Assembly: GCA_031472005.1 (NCBI GenBank)
Contig: PZJY01000007.1
Location: 2,033,808 to 2,097,807, forward strand
Origin: Tetracladium setigerum
Lineage: Eukaryota; Ascomycota; Leotiomycetes; Helotiales
Direction: 5' to 3'
DNA: 64,000 nt
Position 1 is the stretch's first letter; each line of letters starts with the position of its first letter. The position numbers and the translations under genes are program-made. The notes under the pieces were generated by a model, which was not told the DNA's origin, did not search any database, and saw nothing but the letters and a program-made list of their open reading frames with translations. Positions 46,701 through 59,562 of this stretch are shown one piece after another.

Positions 46701-47894
46701 AAGAAAGAAGAACTGAGGAGAAAGAACAACTCAGCGATGATCCAGAGAACATTCCGAAAATAATTCTGCCAAGTAGTGGGATTTCTGAGAGAACGCTTGC
46801 AGCTTGCATGGATTCTGAACCACCTGGATGGGATTGGAAGGCTACCGGCAGCCCCTCCGTCCGCGCGAACATTTGAAGTGGGTTTTGCCCTAGAAAAAGA
46901 AATTGTGATAGCTGCCGAAGTTGGCGTGCTTCCCGAGTAGGAGTAGTTGACGTTGTTGAAACAGACTCGGAGATGGTAGAGGGTCGTGTGTGTAGAATAG
47001 AATGATAAAAAAATGGAAAAAGGAGGAGAGAACAAAAACTGATGGTTGCAACACTCTGTGAAATACTAGTGTCTCCCTTTCCCTGTTTCTCGCCTGCTCT
47101 TTCCCTCTTCCCCAGTGCCATATTTCCTGAATTTTGATCCCGTGCGAAAATCCAGGGTGATAGAGGCTGATTTGTGTGATTGTAAATGCCATCCAGCGAC
47201 AAAGGTGGCATTTGATTGATGGAAGAGACGAGACGGGGTGGTTGGTCGTCAGACAGAAGGCTGACGAGGAAAGAAACAAAGTGGCTTCTTCCAGCCAGTC
47301 AGTGGTGGGTGGAAGGCCGATCGATCTTTCCAGAGAACATTAATGTGCAGATGATATTTGGATGCCTGTGATGCTTCGATTTGTATGGGTGAAATAATCA
47401 TGGTGGTGGATGTGATGGATTTCTGAGGGTGTCGAGAAGAGAAGGAAAATATGCTCTTTTGGGAGGACGGAAGCGCCAGAAAGTCACAGGTTCGCGCGGC
47501 AGCATCATCCATCATCATGAGATCCCCCGCATGAAGAAGGAGGATGGATGAAGATGGGGCTCTCCAGACTTTGGTTCCCTCTCGGTCGCATTGCCAATAA
47601 TATACTCAGCAGATGGATTAGTGATACTCGAGTAGAGTATTGATTATTGACGGTAATGCAGCAGAACAGAACTACTGTGCTGTCCTGTCCTCGTACTTCA
47701 CTGCCCCTCTGGAAATATCACCGTATCACCACACTTCGCGTTTGCGACCCCAATCACACATCGCGTCGTCGGAAGAGAGCGAGGCAGCTAATGTGACCAT
47801 CACCAGGTATCCGAGTGCATTGAGTTCTGGGTCGTACAGTCGCAACAGGTACGTTGTCGCATAGTACCAAAGTATTTACTTTGGCTTCAGTAGT

Positions 47895-47953
47895 CACACA
47901 CACACACACATACACACTTCTCTCTCACACTTCTCTCACACACACACACACAT
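47895..47953 (+). repeat. CA microsatellite
   Basis: Interrupted (CA)n with TC segments, about 59 bases. Confidence 0.9.
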
Positions 47954-48124
47954 CACCGGTAAAAGTGCAAGCATCCCGTCGTCGTCGTAAGAAAGAGGCA
48001 AATCCGGAGGTATTCGGTGCAACACTAAACCACTCCAATCCCACCATAAGATATCAGGTCTTGTGTCCCTTCCCATCAGCCGTGAAAAACAATTTAGCTT
48101 TCAGCTCTCAGGCGATCGTATCTT

Positions 48125-48142
48125 TCTCTCTCTCTCTCTCTC
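48125..48142 (+). repeat. TC microsatellite
   Basis: Nine uninterrupted TC dinucleotides. Confidence 0.9.
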
Positions 48143-48622
48143 CTTCAATCAACACAGAACATTGAATACTCCGCTGGATACAGACTACTTTCCGCCATCG
48201 TCTGGTCCACTCATTTCTGGCGATATCTGTACTTTTTGGTGGCCGCTCGACCAGTCCGCGACCCAAGCACCGATATCACGGCTTTTATTCGACAATTTCC
48301 AGCAAATGAAATTGTTGCCACACCGAGGAGTCACTACCCTGGAGGCAAATAACATCCCTTATCCTTCCAAAAAGCATTATTTGCAAGCCGAGGGAAATCG
48401 CATGTCCATGTCCCAGTAGTAGTAGCCCAGTATATGCGCATGCATCCTCCTTTCTTGAGCGACCAGAGAGAGCGATATATCCCCATCATCCATCACTTCA
48501 CAACTCCACAACCAACTCCATCCTCCACGTCGTGAGAATCCAACGATTCATTCCTTTGGCCCCAACAAGGTCACTAGCACCGCAACCTTCCCAAGTTCCC
48601 CGAATACGCCGTTGCGCGCACC

Positions 48623-48639
48623 AAAAAAAAAAAAAAAAA
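48623..48639 (+). repeat. Poly-A tract of 17
   Basis: Seventeen A in a row inside the gene-free region. Confidence 0.9.
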
Positions 48640-49753
48640 CAGACTTTCCTTTAGCCTGCTCTCGACGGAAAAGGTTATCTGCTCGGCTCGCTCCTCTTCC
48701 CGATTCCTTGACATCTCTAGGAGTCAAGCAACTTGTCTCAGTCATTTCGCTTGAGCCAAAAGCAAATGTCCTTCCGCGCACAGTCGCTGCCGTGAAATCT
48801 GGAAATCTGGCGACATCCAGGGGCCCCTTGCACCAGAGAGACTTCCCCCGAAGAATGCCCCATCGCCAACGTCCCATCGAAATATCGACCAGCCAGCACC
48901 ACCACCATCGAAGAAGAAGAAGTAGCGCAGCTCCATAATATTCCATAACAACACCCTCGTCACCCCTTTTTGTCTCCGGCTCCCTTTTTTCCCAGCCTCC
49001 CCAGTGTGTGTGTTCCAGCGTCCACCGCTCTTCGTCCTCCCACCGCCTTTGCTCCCCAACGAATCAGCGAATTTAGAAGCATCGTGGTACGTTCCAGAAG
49101 GCCCCTGCGTGCCCTGCAAGTGCCCAACAGTAATCTTGGGATGGAGTCGTGTTCTGGGATGTTTTAATAACAAACCCTGTGGCTGACCACACTGCAGCAG
49201 AGTCATCGTCCGTCGACGCAAGACGCAGTAGTGTCGCACCCTAAGCAAGTGCACTCTCTCGCACACTAGACAGGGCCTGCCCTCCCACACCCTCCAAGAC
49301 CTACATAAGCGTCTGCCTCCCCCCAAACTCCTTTTGCACCTCTTTTGGCCAGCAACCACAGCACTCTCGACGTTTCCACACAGATTTACCGAGTTATCTC
49401 GATTACCAAGCGAAACCGAAGAACTGGATTCATCGTCCAGCTCATTCTCCATCATTCTCGAAGTCGGTAGACGTGTGCCTCCTTCGACCTATTTCCCAGA
49501 GACATCTTGAGAGCGACGACGGGATTCCACAACATCGCAACCAGTTCTTGATATGTACGGCTCAACAACAACGGTTCTCCCTCTCCCCTCTCGTACCGAC
49601 TACATACCACGGTGACTACCAGTTACCATCTTCAGCGTCACGCTATAGACGCCTTTGACATCATCAACAACCACATCAACAACAACACCATCTGCCGTCG
49701 TTTTTCCTTTCCCATTTCCAGGTGTCCGAGGGACATCGCAAGAGTTGGAGATC

Positions 49754-50940
49754 ATGAACAACTTCTCCTATAACACGCCTCCTCCTGGCCACCCAGGATA
49801 CTATCCACCCTTCAGCGCGACTCCATCGCCGGCCGCCTCACCTTCCGGAGCCCATGGATTTTCCTATGGACGCGCCGGACCATCGCCGCGCACTCACACT
49901 AGACACACATCTTCTGGAGATGCGGGGGCCTATGCATACTCCCACGCGCCTTCTCCCCGAGGTATAACTCGAGCGGACACTATTCGACTGCTGCCAATGT
50001 GAGTCGAAACAAAAGTTCTTGGTCGGCGCCGCGTCCTGAGGCAAAGAGGCGAAATTCTTACTCCCATCGAGCCTCATATGGGGAATCCGACGAGGATGAA
50101 TATGCATATGTAGACTATGTGGTGGGAGATGTCATATACCGGGTGCCAGCTCAACGGCCCAGTAGAACAACTTATAATTCTCGTGGGCATGGCACTGATC
50201 GTTACTACTATTCCCAGGCTCAGTATGCATATGACCGAGACGATGATGCGTCGCCACACTACGAATCATATGAACAAGCACCACCACAACATACATCAAC
50301 TCGAAAGCGACGCGAGTCCTCTTCGACACCAAAAAAAACACATTCATCTCGCCCTTCCACCTCAGCCAAGAAGCCAGCACCCACAGCAAAGGCCACTGAT
50401 GCCGACGCCCGCAAGCATCGCATCCCACCCGGATACTCGCTCAAGAACTGGGACCCTTCCGAGGAACCCATCATGCTCCTGGGAAGTGTCTTCGATGCCA
50501 ACAGCCTAGGCAAATGGATCTACGACTGGACCGTCTACCACCATGGACCCGCCACACCTATCGCCGACATGGCTGGTGAACTCTGGCTCCTTCTCATTCA
50601 ACTTGCCGGCAAGGTCAAGCGTGCCGAGGAATGCATGCCACGCATTCGAAAGGAGGAGAACCGAGAGATGGTTGAGGACTTCATCGAGTCGGGGGAGAGA
50701 CTTACAGATAAGCTCAAGAAGCTTTTGAAGTCATGCGAGACGCCGATGTTGAAGGCAGGCAAGAAGCATGGGAAGGAGTCTGCGCAATTGGGCAAGAACG
50801 CTGGCACCGAGTTTGTCGACTCTATCTTCGGCAGAGACCGACAACTCGAACAGACCGAGAAGTTCATGTCCTCTATTCGCCTCTGGAACCTTCGCTTCGA
50901 TGCCAACTGCGAGGACATCCTTCGCCGACCAGGACAATAG
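49754..50940 (+). CDS. Conserved fungal protein with low-complexity N-terminus, one apparent frameshift
   Basis: The first half is rich in Pro, Ser, Tyr and His (MNNFSYNTPPPGHPGYYPPF), followed by a basic Ser/Thr region (STRKRRESSSTPKKTHSSR). The second half is a well-ordered alpha-helical domain: HRIPPGYSLKNWDPSEEPI, FDANSLGKWIYDWTVYHHG, AGELWLLLIQLAGKVKRAEE, KEENREMVEDFIESGERL, NAGTEFVDSIFGRDRQLE. I recall this domain from many ascomycetes, sometimes loosely annotated as a vegetative cell wall protein, but no function is known. The frame changes once, at the C run 49954-49957 (CCTTCTCCCC), where one extra base would join SYSHAPSP to the SSGHYSTAANVSRNK frame. No intron is needed. The gene stands alone between two long gene-free regions. 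Confidence 0.75.
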
Positions 50941-53086
50941 AGTGGTCGTCGCATCAACCCAACAAACACAAATATACCAAAAACATCATCACCATATAAA
51001 AACATCAACCAATCAACAACCACACATGACATTGGGGAGGACGACGACGAGTTTTTATTTTCATTTCTTTCCATCAGTCAAGAATTTCTTACGGGTTTTA
51101 CGATACCACCTCTGCGTTCCGAACATGCTCTACGGCGGTGCATACGACAATTGTAAGAATAAAAGATACAGATGGTTTAATGGGGCGACCCAATCTTTCA
51201 GCAAAGTTTCAGGGCATTTGGGCGGACATTCAGATCACGCATTTATGGACAAATGGAAAGGACTAGGCACACACTAGGGGGAAAAAGTTTGCGCGAATTA
51301 TAGAAGTGAGGGAAAGCAATTTTGGATTTTTTCTTTTTGATATCTGGAGGATCTTGGCCTTTTTGAAGTTATTGTTTGTTATTTCGCGAGCAGCAAGTTT
51401 GATACTTTCAGCGTCCTCGCAGGCTGGGAGGAGAGTGGAAAGAAGAAAGGGGTCTCTTGTAATCGTAGTGTCTATTTTTCTCTAGTATTTGGGCCCAGGC
51501 ATTTGGATATTCGGGCTGCAGCAGACGTTCCCTCTGTCGGTCAGTTGCGCTTTTTGGTCGAAGTTGTCATCAGGAAATTATACCCATATCATTTTAAGTA
51601 TTTAGTTAGCAGCACAAATTAGATAGATAGGATCGGTTCACAATCAAATCATGCAGGGCATTTCACAAAAACCTTTTGGCTTGTATTTATGACTCGATCA
51701 GTGACTCAATACAATCAATCATACATCTTGATGTGATTCTTCTGTTCTCATTCTTTAATGAAATTAATCGATTCATCACTCGTGACCTGCCTTCCCTTCC
51801 GTTCCCTTTCCTTCCCCTCACCACACTGACCTCGGACACATCCACATCTCGCATCAACATGCACAGCTAAAACCAACCCCTCATTATCTCCTCCCACAAT
51901 CCACAATACCGCCTATCTACCTCGCCTCCTGTACAGTGCCACCTCCTTCGGATCATGTCTCCCATCGAATCCATCCACACATACAAAATAAAAAAAATAC
52001 AAAAAACGCACGTCTCCCCAAACGCCAACAATAATCCAACTACACAAATGCCAACCACTCAACTAACACAAATGCCAACCCAACTAAAAACAAACCCAAA
52101 AATTCAAAAAAAACGACGGGAAAACGCAAAACGTAAAACTAAATGCATGTCATCGCGAAAGGTTGTCTTTTTTTCATCAGATCATCCTCACCAATTAATC
52201 CCATCCCACCAATTACCGTAATCCCATCCATTAAACGCGAAACCATAAGCTACTTTTACTTTCTGTGCTCATGTGCAAGTGAACTGTACTGTATGTACCT
52301 TCGTACCATACAGGCAAGGACACAGGATCACATACAGGAATATTTCAATGTACCCCGCGCTTACGGCTGGCATCATGGGTTATTACGGAGTCGGGCAGTG
52401 GAAGTGACTTGCCTGACTTGCCTCCCACGTTTCTTTGCCTCCACCCACGTTTTTCCACGATCTGTGCTTGCGTTGCCTTGCCTTGCCTGCTTGCTGTACG
52501 TACCTCTTACATGCCTATCCTATCGCCCCTATCGTGGGGTTCGGTCTTTTTTTATTTGCCCCCCCCTCTCCCGCCACTCATGATCAGCCAGTAGTGGATG
52601 AGGGATGGGATGGGATGGGGTACAGTACATGTAATCCCCCCACGACGCAAAAGCACGTAAAAGCACAAGGTCACTCACTCATCCATTGATGATACAGGAC
52701 GGAGAGGTATGCTGTTGGCTGTTATGCTGGCGGTTGGCTGGTTTTTTCTGCACTGGGAAAATCAAAAAGGATGGAGAGTGGGAGGGGAGGGATAGATGGG
52801 CTTGCTTGGTTGCTTGCTGGTTTGATGCATAACATAGGTACAGTAGGTAAGGTGAACGCGACTTGAAGGAAGATTTGGTTCATTGATCGTCATAGCACAC
52901 ATCACGTATGCAGAGACGATCCGATTCAGCTTTTGCACGTGTTTTTGGTCTTTGATTCCTTTCTTGTAATGTACTCGCAGTAGTGCAGTAGTACAGTAGT
53001 AGGTAGCAGTAGGGCCTGTCTCGCGTACACCGGTATACTGGTCGTGATAGTTTTCTGTTGTTTCCGTTTATGAAGTAGGGTATCTA

Positions 53087-53100
53087 GGTACCTAGGTACC
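53087..53100. repeat. Perfect 14-bp palindrome GGTACCTAGGTACC
   Basis: Self-complementary over its whole length. A related CTACCTAGGTACC occurs near 63486. Confidence 0.85.
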
Positions 53101-53635
53101 TTATGTGGCGGTTCTCTCTAACCAAGATACTTCGCATTGCCTTGCCGTCTTTTCTCCCCCTTTCCCGTTTGCCTTTCCCCTCTCCTCTCCTGCCCATCAA
53201 TTTGCCTGACGGATTGATTGACTATTCCGATTCGTTGCGCACTGCCGTCCCGTTCCCTCCCCCTTTTTGGTCGTTTAGAGTTTGTCTGCCTTTCTTTTCG
53301 CCTCTTTTCTCGCCTCTCGCTCGCTAACTGTAGCCCGCGAACCACCGTGAGTTTGCACGGCCCAAGAAAGTTTCAATGACATTATTCAGTCAAGACGCGC
53401 TCGAACGCGCTCGAACGTGTAAAGAGTCAGGAAGATGGGAGAAGCTCGTGGATATGGTTGGAAATGGTTGGAAAGAATTGGAAATAGGAATAGTAATGGA
53501 GCTTGTTCTAGATTTCCTGGGGTTACTAAGGGAGGACTAATGTACTGTACTTGGGTACAGTAGCTTGGTAGGAGTAGTTTGGTAGCTTTGGGTGTAAGAC
53601 AGTCTATGTTTTACTTGGGAGCTGGGATGAATCGT

Positions 53636-53651
53636 ACTGTACAGTACGACT
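53636..53651. repeat. Perfect palindrome CGTACTGTACAGTACG
   Basis: Sixteen-base self-complementary sequence, one of many TACTGTAC/GTACAGTA occurrences in the gene-free parts of the window. Coordinates are accurate to about three bases. Confidence 0.75.
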
Positions 53652-53887
53652 GTAAGAGCGTATGTAAAGAGGCGAAGCCGGCGAGGTAGTTGAATCGTGT
53701 GATGCTGGCCACTACTCCGTATGTTTGATGTACGCACTGTAGTTGTGCAGCAGTAGTGGACGGAGCGAGCGAGAAACAACTAAAACAGTGTACTACTCCT
53801 ACTTCGTAATAGTAGGTAGATAGATGTGCCGGGGCCGGAACATGGACCGGGTAAGAGAGAGGGGAGGGGAAACGCGAAAAGCTAGAG

Positions 53888-53923
53888 AACTAGGTGCGTA
53901 ACTAGGTGCGTAACTAGGTACAG
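53888..53923 (+). repeat. 12-bp tandem repeat, three copies
   Basis: AACTAGGTGCGT twice, then AACTAGGTACAG. Confidence 0.85.
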
Positions 53924-54052
53924 TAGATGCGTAGAGTTCGTAGATCAAACGGGTACGGAATGCTGCACACAAATGGTTTACCAGCCTCCGCATTAATCAT
54001 GGAGTGCTTTAGGTAAAACGTAGGTACGAACGATGTAGGTCCTCGGAATCCC

Positions 54053-54119
54053 GGGTAGGGGAGGAGAAGGGTAGGGGAGGAGAAGGGGAAGGGAGGAGAA
54101 GGGGAAGGGAGGGAGGGGT
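54053..54119 (+). repeat. G-rich purine tract
   Basis: Nearly pure purine strand built of GGGGAGGAGAAGGGG-like units, with many runs of three or more G, so it could form a G-quadruplex. Confidence 0.75.
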
Positions 54120-55936
54120 AAGTCGATCCAAGATCCAAGAATCCAGATTCCCACAATAAAATCAAGGAAAATACTAAAAGGCAAAATTCATCCGATGTTT
54201 TGATTATTGATTGATTGATTATTATGGAGTGATTCCCAACCTCCTCAATATCATTTGAATTATGATTTGAATTGATGATGGATCATGGAAGCTTGGAAGC
54301 TTGGAATGACGGAGTGGATAGAATGGAAGGAAAAGGATGAAGGGAAGGAAGGAGGGAACGGAATGTCGCAGGTGGCTTACCAATCCAACTTCTCCTCGAG
54401 ACATCACACAATAATACGGAGGTAATGGAACCTAACATGACTTGCTCTGGCTCTGGCTGGACCGCTTCGCTTACCCTATCTGAACACAAAGGAACGCAAC
54501 ATGACATGAATGACAAAACACAGAGAGGAAGAAAGGGGCTGAAGAAAGTACTTACTGTATGGAGTAAGTAGGTTTACGGCGTTTACGGCGGGATTTAATC
54601 ACAAGTCGGATGGAGGAATGGAAAAGGAATGTAAAAGGAATGGAATGTAATAGAATGCGATGTTGGGTCGTGTTGGGTTTTCGTGAAGGATTTATTTGAG
54701 AAACGAGAATAGGATGCGCTGTCATCTTACCCCTCCAGTTGTTCTGTTGGGTTGTGTTGGTTTGTCAATCAATTATTCAGGAATTCAAATCAAATCCAAC
54801 CCACAAGTTCATTATTATTCACGAGGGGGCAGAAAATAAAACCAATCAGAGATTTTAGAATTGCCGCACAACCAATATGACTGGCTCACAAACGGAAATA
54901 GCCGAATCGAGCGACTGGATAGGACGGCAAAATCTTTTTGGGACGAACACGAGGAGTTTAAGCGCGGTAGCCTGGTGATAGGTTGGTTGAATTGCATGTA
55001 CAATGCGGATTTATTTAGCCAGTAGTGAGTGAGTGACGAGAAAAAGAAGAGGACATGTATTACTTACCATCCTGTATTCGTCACAAGACTGGCAGAAAGA
55101 AAGGATCAATTTATTGACTAATAGTCCTGTCCTGTACTGTACCGTGGTTATTGAAATTTGGTACAAATTGGTAGGAGATATTCATCCAAATTGGTCTCGT
55201 TCATACAGTATAGTGCAGTATTGTATTGAAAATAGATTCAATGCTTAGGCGCATCAATAATCGAGAGCGTACTGTATGTACAATGTACAATGATACCCCG
55301 GATTTTCGCTTCAAACGCAGAGAACAGATCATATCAACTGCCATTCTATTTTTAGCGCCCACCAGCCAGGCAGCCGTTGTTTTTTTTCAACATCTCACTC
55401 ATTCTCAACACGAACAACAGACCGCAGCACAAAATTACCCCTCCACACCACACCACACCACACCCACCTACATCGATTTTACCCCTCCATCACGCATCAC
55501 ATCCCCATCACATCATCACATTTTCCATGTACGCGCTCATTTGTTAATCAGCCGCCTACCTACCCACGCCTACCACCTATCTGGCCTATCTTTATCTGGC
55601 TGCATTCACACAGCCCTACGCACAACATCCATCACTACCTACCTACCTTGCTTACCGCTGAAACGAAAATAAACGAAAATAACATCACAGACTCACTCAC
55701 AGCTGAAGTGTGATAGCTGAGAGAGAGAGGAGAGGCGAAGCGCTTATTCTGACTTGCATACACACTTATTTACCTACCTGCCTACCTACAAGCGCAAGCA
55801 AGTCATACGGTACGGATCTACAAGATCCTGCATGTGAGATACTGGGTTTGTGATTGTGATTGTGATAGCAACGTCTGGCTGGTCGGCGCTTAAAGGGATT
55901 TTTCTGAGCGGCTGACCAAGGCGGGTTCGGCAGAAG

Positions 55937-55960
55937 AGGAAGGAAGGAAGGAAGGAAGGA
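55937..55960 (+). repeat. GGAA microsatellite
   Basis: About six tandem GGAA units. Confidence 0.85.
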
Positions 55961-56522
55961 GCTAGGAAGCTGGGTCGCGGGCTAGGCTAGTGGAAAAGAG
56001 GTTATTGTGACGAGAGCGAGGCGCGAGGCTAGGTGGGTAGGTGGGTAGCCTGATTTGATCGGATCGGATTTGATTTGGTTTGATTTGATTGTTTGGGGGT
56101 GCGAACGGACGAGGCTGTTGTGAACTTATGATCGGGTGTTTGTAATTCGCTATACAAATTACAGAGTTGAGGTTGTGAGACGGACTACTTTACTGGATTG
56201 GATTGGATTTTTGGATCAAATTGGACTACTGAACTCGACTGGTTGGATTAGCTTCACTGCTATACTACTACTGGGGAACTAATCATCAAGCGAACTTACT
56301 TGATTGAACTTTCCAGACATCATCCGAGTTTTTGGGAACGGGGATATTTATTTGGATATCTTATTATATATCGTTTCGAGATATATGATCTTTTATTTAG
56401 ACCGACTGCATTTCGAATTATCACGATCGATCGTTACCTATACTTGGATACCTTACTCAATCTTGATATCCCGACTATCTCGCTAAACATCACCACCACG
56501 CAATACCTACCTTACGCTCATA

Positions 56523-57945
56523 ATGCATTACATCCGCTTCCTCAAACCACCCCGCCTCCTTGCCGACACAAACACAAGCACAAGCACGCACTCACCACGC
56601 ACCCTCACCTCCAAACTCACCATCACCACAGACCTCGGCGAATCCTTCCTCGCTACCGACGTCGTGCTTCGCATCGATCTCGAAGATGTATCTTCAGGAC
56701 GCTCAGTAGGGTCGAAAGAGTACCAATGGAAAGGAAGTTTGGGCATGCGAGCTTTGGAGGTGGTTGTACCTTGTCATCCCAGCGTGAAAGCTGCTGTTGT
56801 TAAGATGGTTGTAACGCCAAAGGAGGAGGGGTTTGCGGTTGGGAGGTTTGAGAGGGTTTTTGAGTTTGGGGATGGGGATGGGGATGGCAATGATGACGAG
56901 GAAGAGAGAGGTGGGATTGTGGGGGTAAAGAGCATGCCTATTTCTTTGAGCGTGAAGAAGAAAAGTGCAGTAGCTACTGCTACTACTAATACTGCCGCGG
57001 TAGGAATGGCGGAGAGAGTCTTCTCCTCTTCTCGTGTTGCGGGTGGTACTGCAGCAGGCGTGGACGTACAAATCTGGGAAGAAACAGGCGAATCAATCGC
57101 AAGACACATCTGGTATGCAAACACACACACACACACACACCTACCTACGTTACCTGCCTTACCTCTCGGTACGTCCCAACCACCTCCATCTCACACTAAC
57201 ACAATACTCTTCCCCAAAATATAGGGACGCAGGACTCGTTCTTTCCGCATATCTCGCCAGACTTTGCAACACGCGCGAACACGAGAATGAGAAAGAGAAT
57301 ACGGAAAAGAAGATCTCACAACTCCCACGTCTCCAAGAATGCCTACAGACACAAAATTTAAAAGTCCTAGAACTAGGCGCAGGATGCGGAATCGTCGGCT
57401 TGACACTCGCAAGTCATCACGCATCCATTGAAAAACTGATCATGACAGACCTTCCCGAAGCGAGTGAGATTCTCACGCAGAATCTCACGCATTCTCCATT
57501 TTGCTCTACCAGCACAGACACAAAACCTACAAAACCTACCACTACCACTACCACCACCAAGAGAAAACGACAATCCCCTAAGGTCACACAGCAGATTCTG
57601 GATTGGTCCGCATCACCTCTCCCGCCAAATATCCGTGCTACGAAGTGGGATTTGATCTTGGTTGCGGATTGTACGTATAATCCTGATGTGGTGCCGGATC
57701 TTGTGAGGACGCTTGGGCTGGTTGTTGGGTGTGGTCGTGGTGGTGGTCAATGTGAAGATGAGAATGAGAGTGATGGTGGTGGTGCATTGGTGTGTTTGGC
57801 GATGAAGGTGAGACATGAGAGCGAGAAGGTGTTTTTTGTATTAATGGAAGAGGCTGGGTTTGTGGTGCAGGAAAAGTGTAGAGTGCCTCTGCCGGTGTTG
57901 GGGGTGAGGGGGAGGAGATTGAGATTTTTGTATTTACGTTTTTAG
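56523..57945 (+). CDS. METTL21/Methyltransf_16-type protein methyltransferase
   Basis: Two exons, 56523-57112 and 57225-57945, with a GTATGC..TAG intron that keeps frame and itself contains a CA repeat (57120-57141); 436 residues. It is an S-adenosylmethionine-dependent class I methyltransferase of the lysine-methylating family 16. Motifs: VLELGAGCGIVGLTLA (motif I), MTDLPEASEIL, and WDLILVADCTYNPDVVPDLV, the family's (D/E)xxY-type region. The N-terminal half (RFLKPPRLLADTN, VQIWEETGESIARHIWDAG) is typical of fungal members. Low-complexity Thr and Gly/Asp runs are inserted. Substrate protein unknown. Confidence 0.86.
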
Positions 57946-58189
57946 GGCAGGTTGGATAGGTAGATGATATTTTTCTCTGGATAGGAAGGTAGGTAAATCT
58001 TTGCATATTTTTGGTAAAATGGATGTTTTTGAGATGTGATGATGAGTTTGCAAGTGATACTTGTTATTATGTGTTGAGGTGAGAACCGTTTCCCTGTCAA
58101 AATGTAGTCAAATTCCTGCCTAGTATGTCTGCCCATCTAGCAAAAACGCCAGAACGCCGCAAAGTAACCACTGATAGACCACGTCCCAG

Positions 58190-59562
58190 TTACCTATCGT
58201 TTCCAACCGCCAAATTGAAATGTGAAATGTCCCATATCCACTTTAAACACCTAACTTCAAGCATACCCAACAGCCACCATAAATCCCTCAAAAACGCCCA
58301 TCTCCATTTCAACTTCCACCCCTTCTTCACAAAATCATTCGCCCTCCTAAGAAAGAACTCAAAGACATTCATAAAACTATCATCATGAGCCATAACGACC
58401 AACACATTATCATTGACATCGAACCCCATGATTTTGGCAATGGTTCGCTCGGCTTCCTTGAGGTCGTATTGAACGCCGTTGAAGGTGCCGCCGTTAGCAA
58501 TGTGGTAGAATGGCTTGGTGTGGTCACCATTGGGAAGGGTTTTGTTGAAGATGAATCCTGGGAGGGGGAGTTGGTGTTGGGGATGAGGGGGTTAGGTTTG
58601 ATGGACTTGGGAGGGGGGATGTATTTTGATGGTCTGTGAGGTGGTGTGTTAGAAAATATTGGTTCTCATAAGTGTGGATTGAAAGGATGGAAGGACGTAG
58701 GTGAAGTGTATGAAATAATCTACCTGAGTTCACTAATGTGATGGGCAACATCAGCAGCCATCAGGACGAACGAACCGAGCTTGCTTGTTACTCGAGCAAG
58801 ACCGCACATCTGAGTGAGAGCGTGACCGGGGCAATCAAGGAGATAGAATGATCCATCATTGAAGAAATCGAAAGCCTTAAGCTTGCCGATAATCAAATTG
58901 TTTGTGAGGGCAATCTCGCGAAGTGTGCGGCCGTGATAGTCACTCTCGCGGATCTCAGCCTTTGGATTTGCTGGGAAGCCAGGGACGAAAGCTTTGTTGA
59001 ATCCTGGACCAACGATCAGATCGACGGTGGATGAGAATGTAGAGGGATCCCTGAATTATCGAAGTGAGTGTCTAATGGATAGCGTTTTAGTTAGAATGTC
59101 TGTCAAGAATCAAGAGAATTATGCAAGAGTTTGTAACTTACAACTCTATAAAATCCCCTCAACATCCTCAAATTCAAAGCCACCATCTTTCAAGATCTGA
59201 GCAACTCCCTTCTTGGTGATGAAATTCCAACCATTGTTAACAATTCTATCAGACCAGAAAGGAACGAGGTTGAACGAATCAACGCGAACGCCGAGATCGA
59301 AGACAATCTTGAGACCCGAGGCGTACGCAGGAGCATTGGGTGATGTGAATCCCTCAATTTGAGGCTCAAGGAACAGAGACAAGGGGAGTCCTTGAACGAG
59401 ACTGGTTGTGTCGATGATGCGAACGGAGACAGTGCTCTTGGATTGGGGGATGTGGAGGTTTGGGACGCCAGCCTCATTCGGGTGGGAAGGAGGAGGAATG
59501 CCGTTGAGGAAGGCGAGGAAGAAGGTTACCAAAGCCACCAGAGCTAGGGAGAAGGATTGCAT
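58190..59562 (-). pseudogene. Metallo-beta-lactamase-fold (lactonase-like) protein with damaged active site and frameshifts
   Basis: Start at 59562 with a hydrophobic N-terminus (MQSFSLALVALVTFFLAFLNG), a likely signal or anchor. Then GLKIVFDLGVRVDSF, FITKKGVAQILKDGGFEFED, DPSTFSSTVDLIVGPGF, FNDGSFYLLDCPGHALTQMCGLARV and a C-terminal MGFDVNDNVLVVMAHDDSF..GWKLKWRWAFL, all as in fungal lactonase-like MBL proteins. Where the family has a Trp-Ser-His-x-His-x-Asp-His zinc motif, this sequence has a TAG codon at the Trp and THFDNSGD after an intron. Two other frame changes need one base each: the three-base C run at 59049-59051 and the five-base G run at 58564-58568. The frameshifts may be base-call errors, but motif loss and stop suggest real decay. 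Confidence 0.65.

Larger units (their letters stand above)
42463..49753. other. 7.3-kb gene-free region with simple repeats
   Basis: No domain, intron-linked frame or RNA gene recognised on either strand. It holds CA-rich and C/A homopolymer tracts near 43710-43793, a 17-base A run at 48623-48639, a CA microsatellite at 47895-47953 and a TC tract at 48125-48142. Part is probably the long promoter and 5' leader of the gene starting at 49754. Confidence 0.5.
50941..56522. other. 5.6-kb gene-free region with palindromes and simple repeats
   Basis: No supported gene on either strand. Contents include a 3' flank of the upstream gene, repeated TACTGTAC/GTACAGTA palindromes, a 14-bp palindrome GGTACCTAGGTACC at 53087, a 12-bp tandem repeat (53888-53923), a G-rich purine tract (54053-54119) and a GGAA repeat (55937-55960). 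The part before 56523 is probably the promoter and leader of the methyltransferase. Confidence 0.5.

Noticed and set aside
46030..47279. Several 100-220 codon frames on both strands (46030-47279)
   Set aside because: They overlap each other, are of odd composition and have no domain or intron-linked partner, as expected in GC-rich non-coding DNA.
55226..55672. 148-codon frame with Thr/His/Pro-rich content
   Set aside because: Composition follows local simple repeats (CACCA, CCTAC); no domain.
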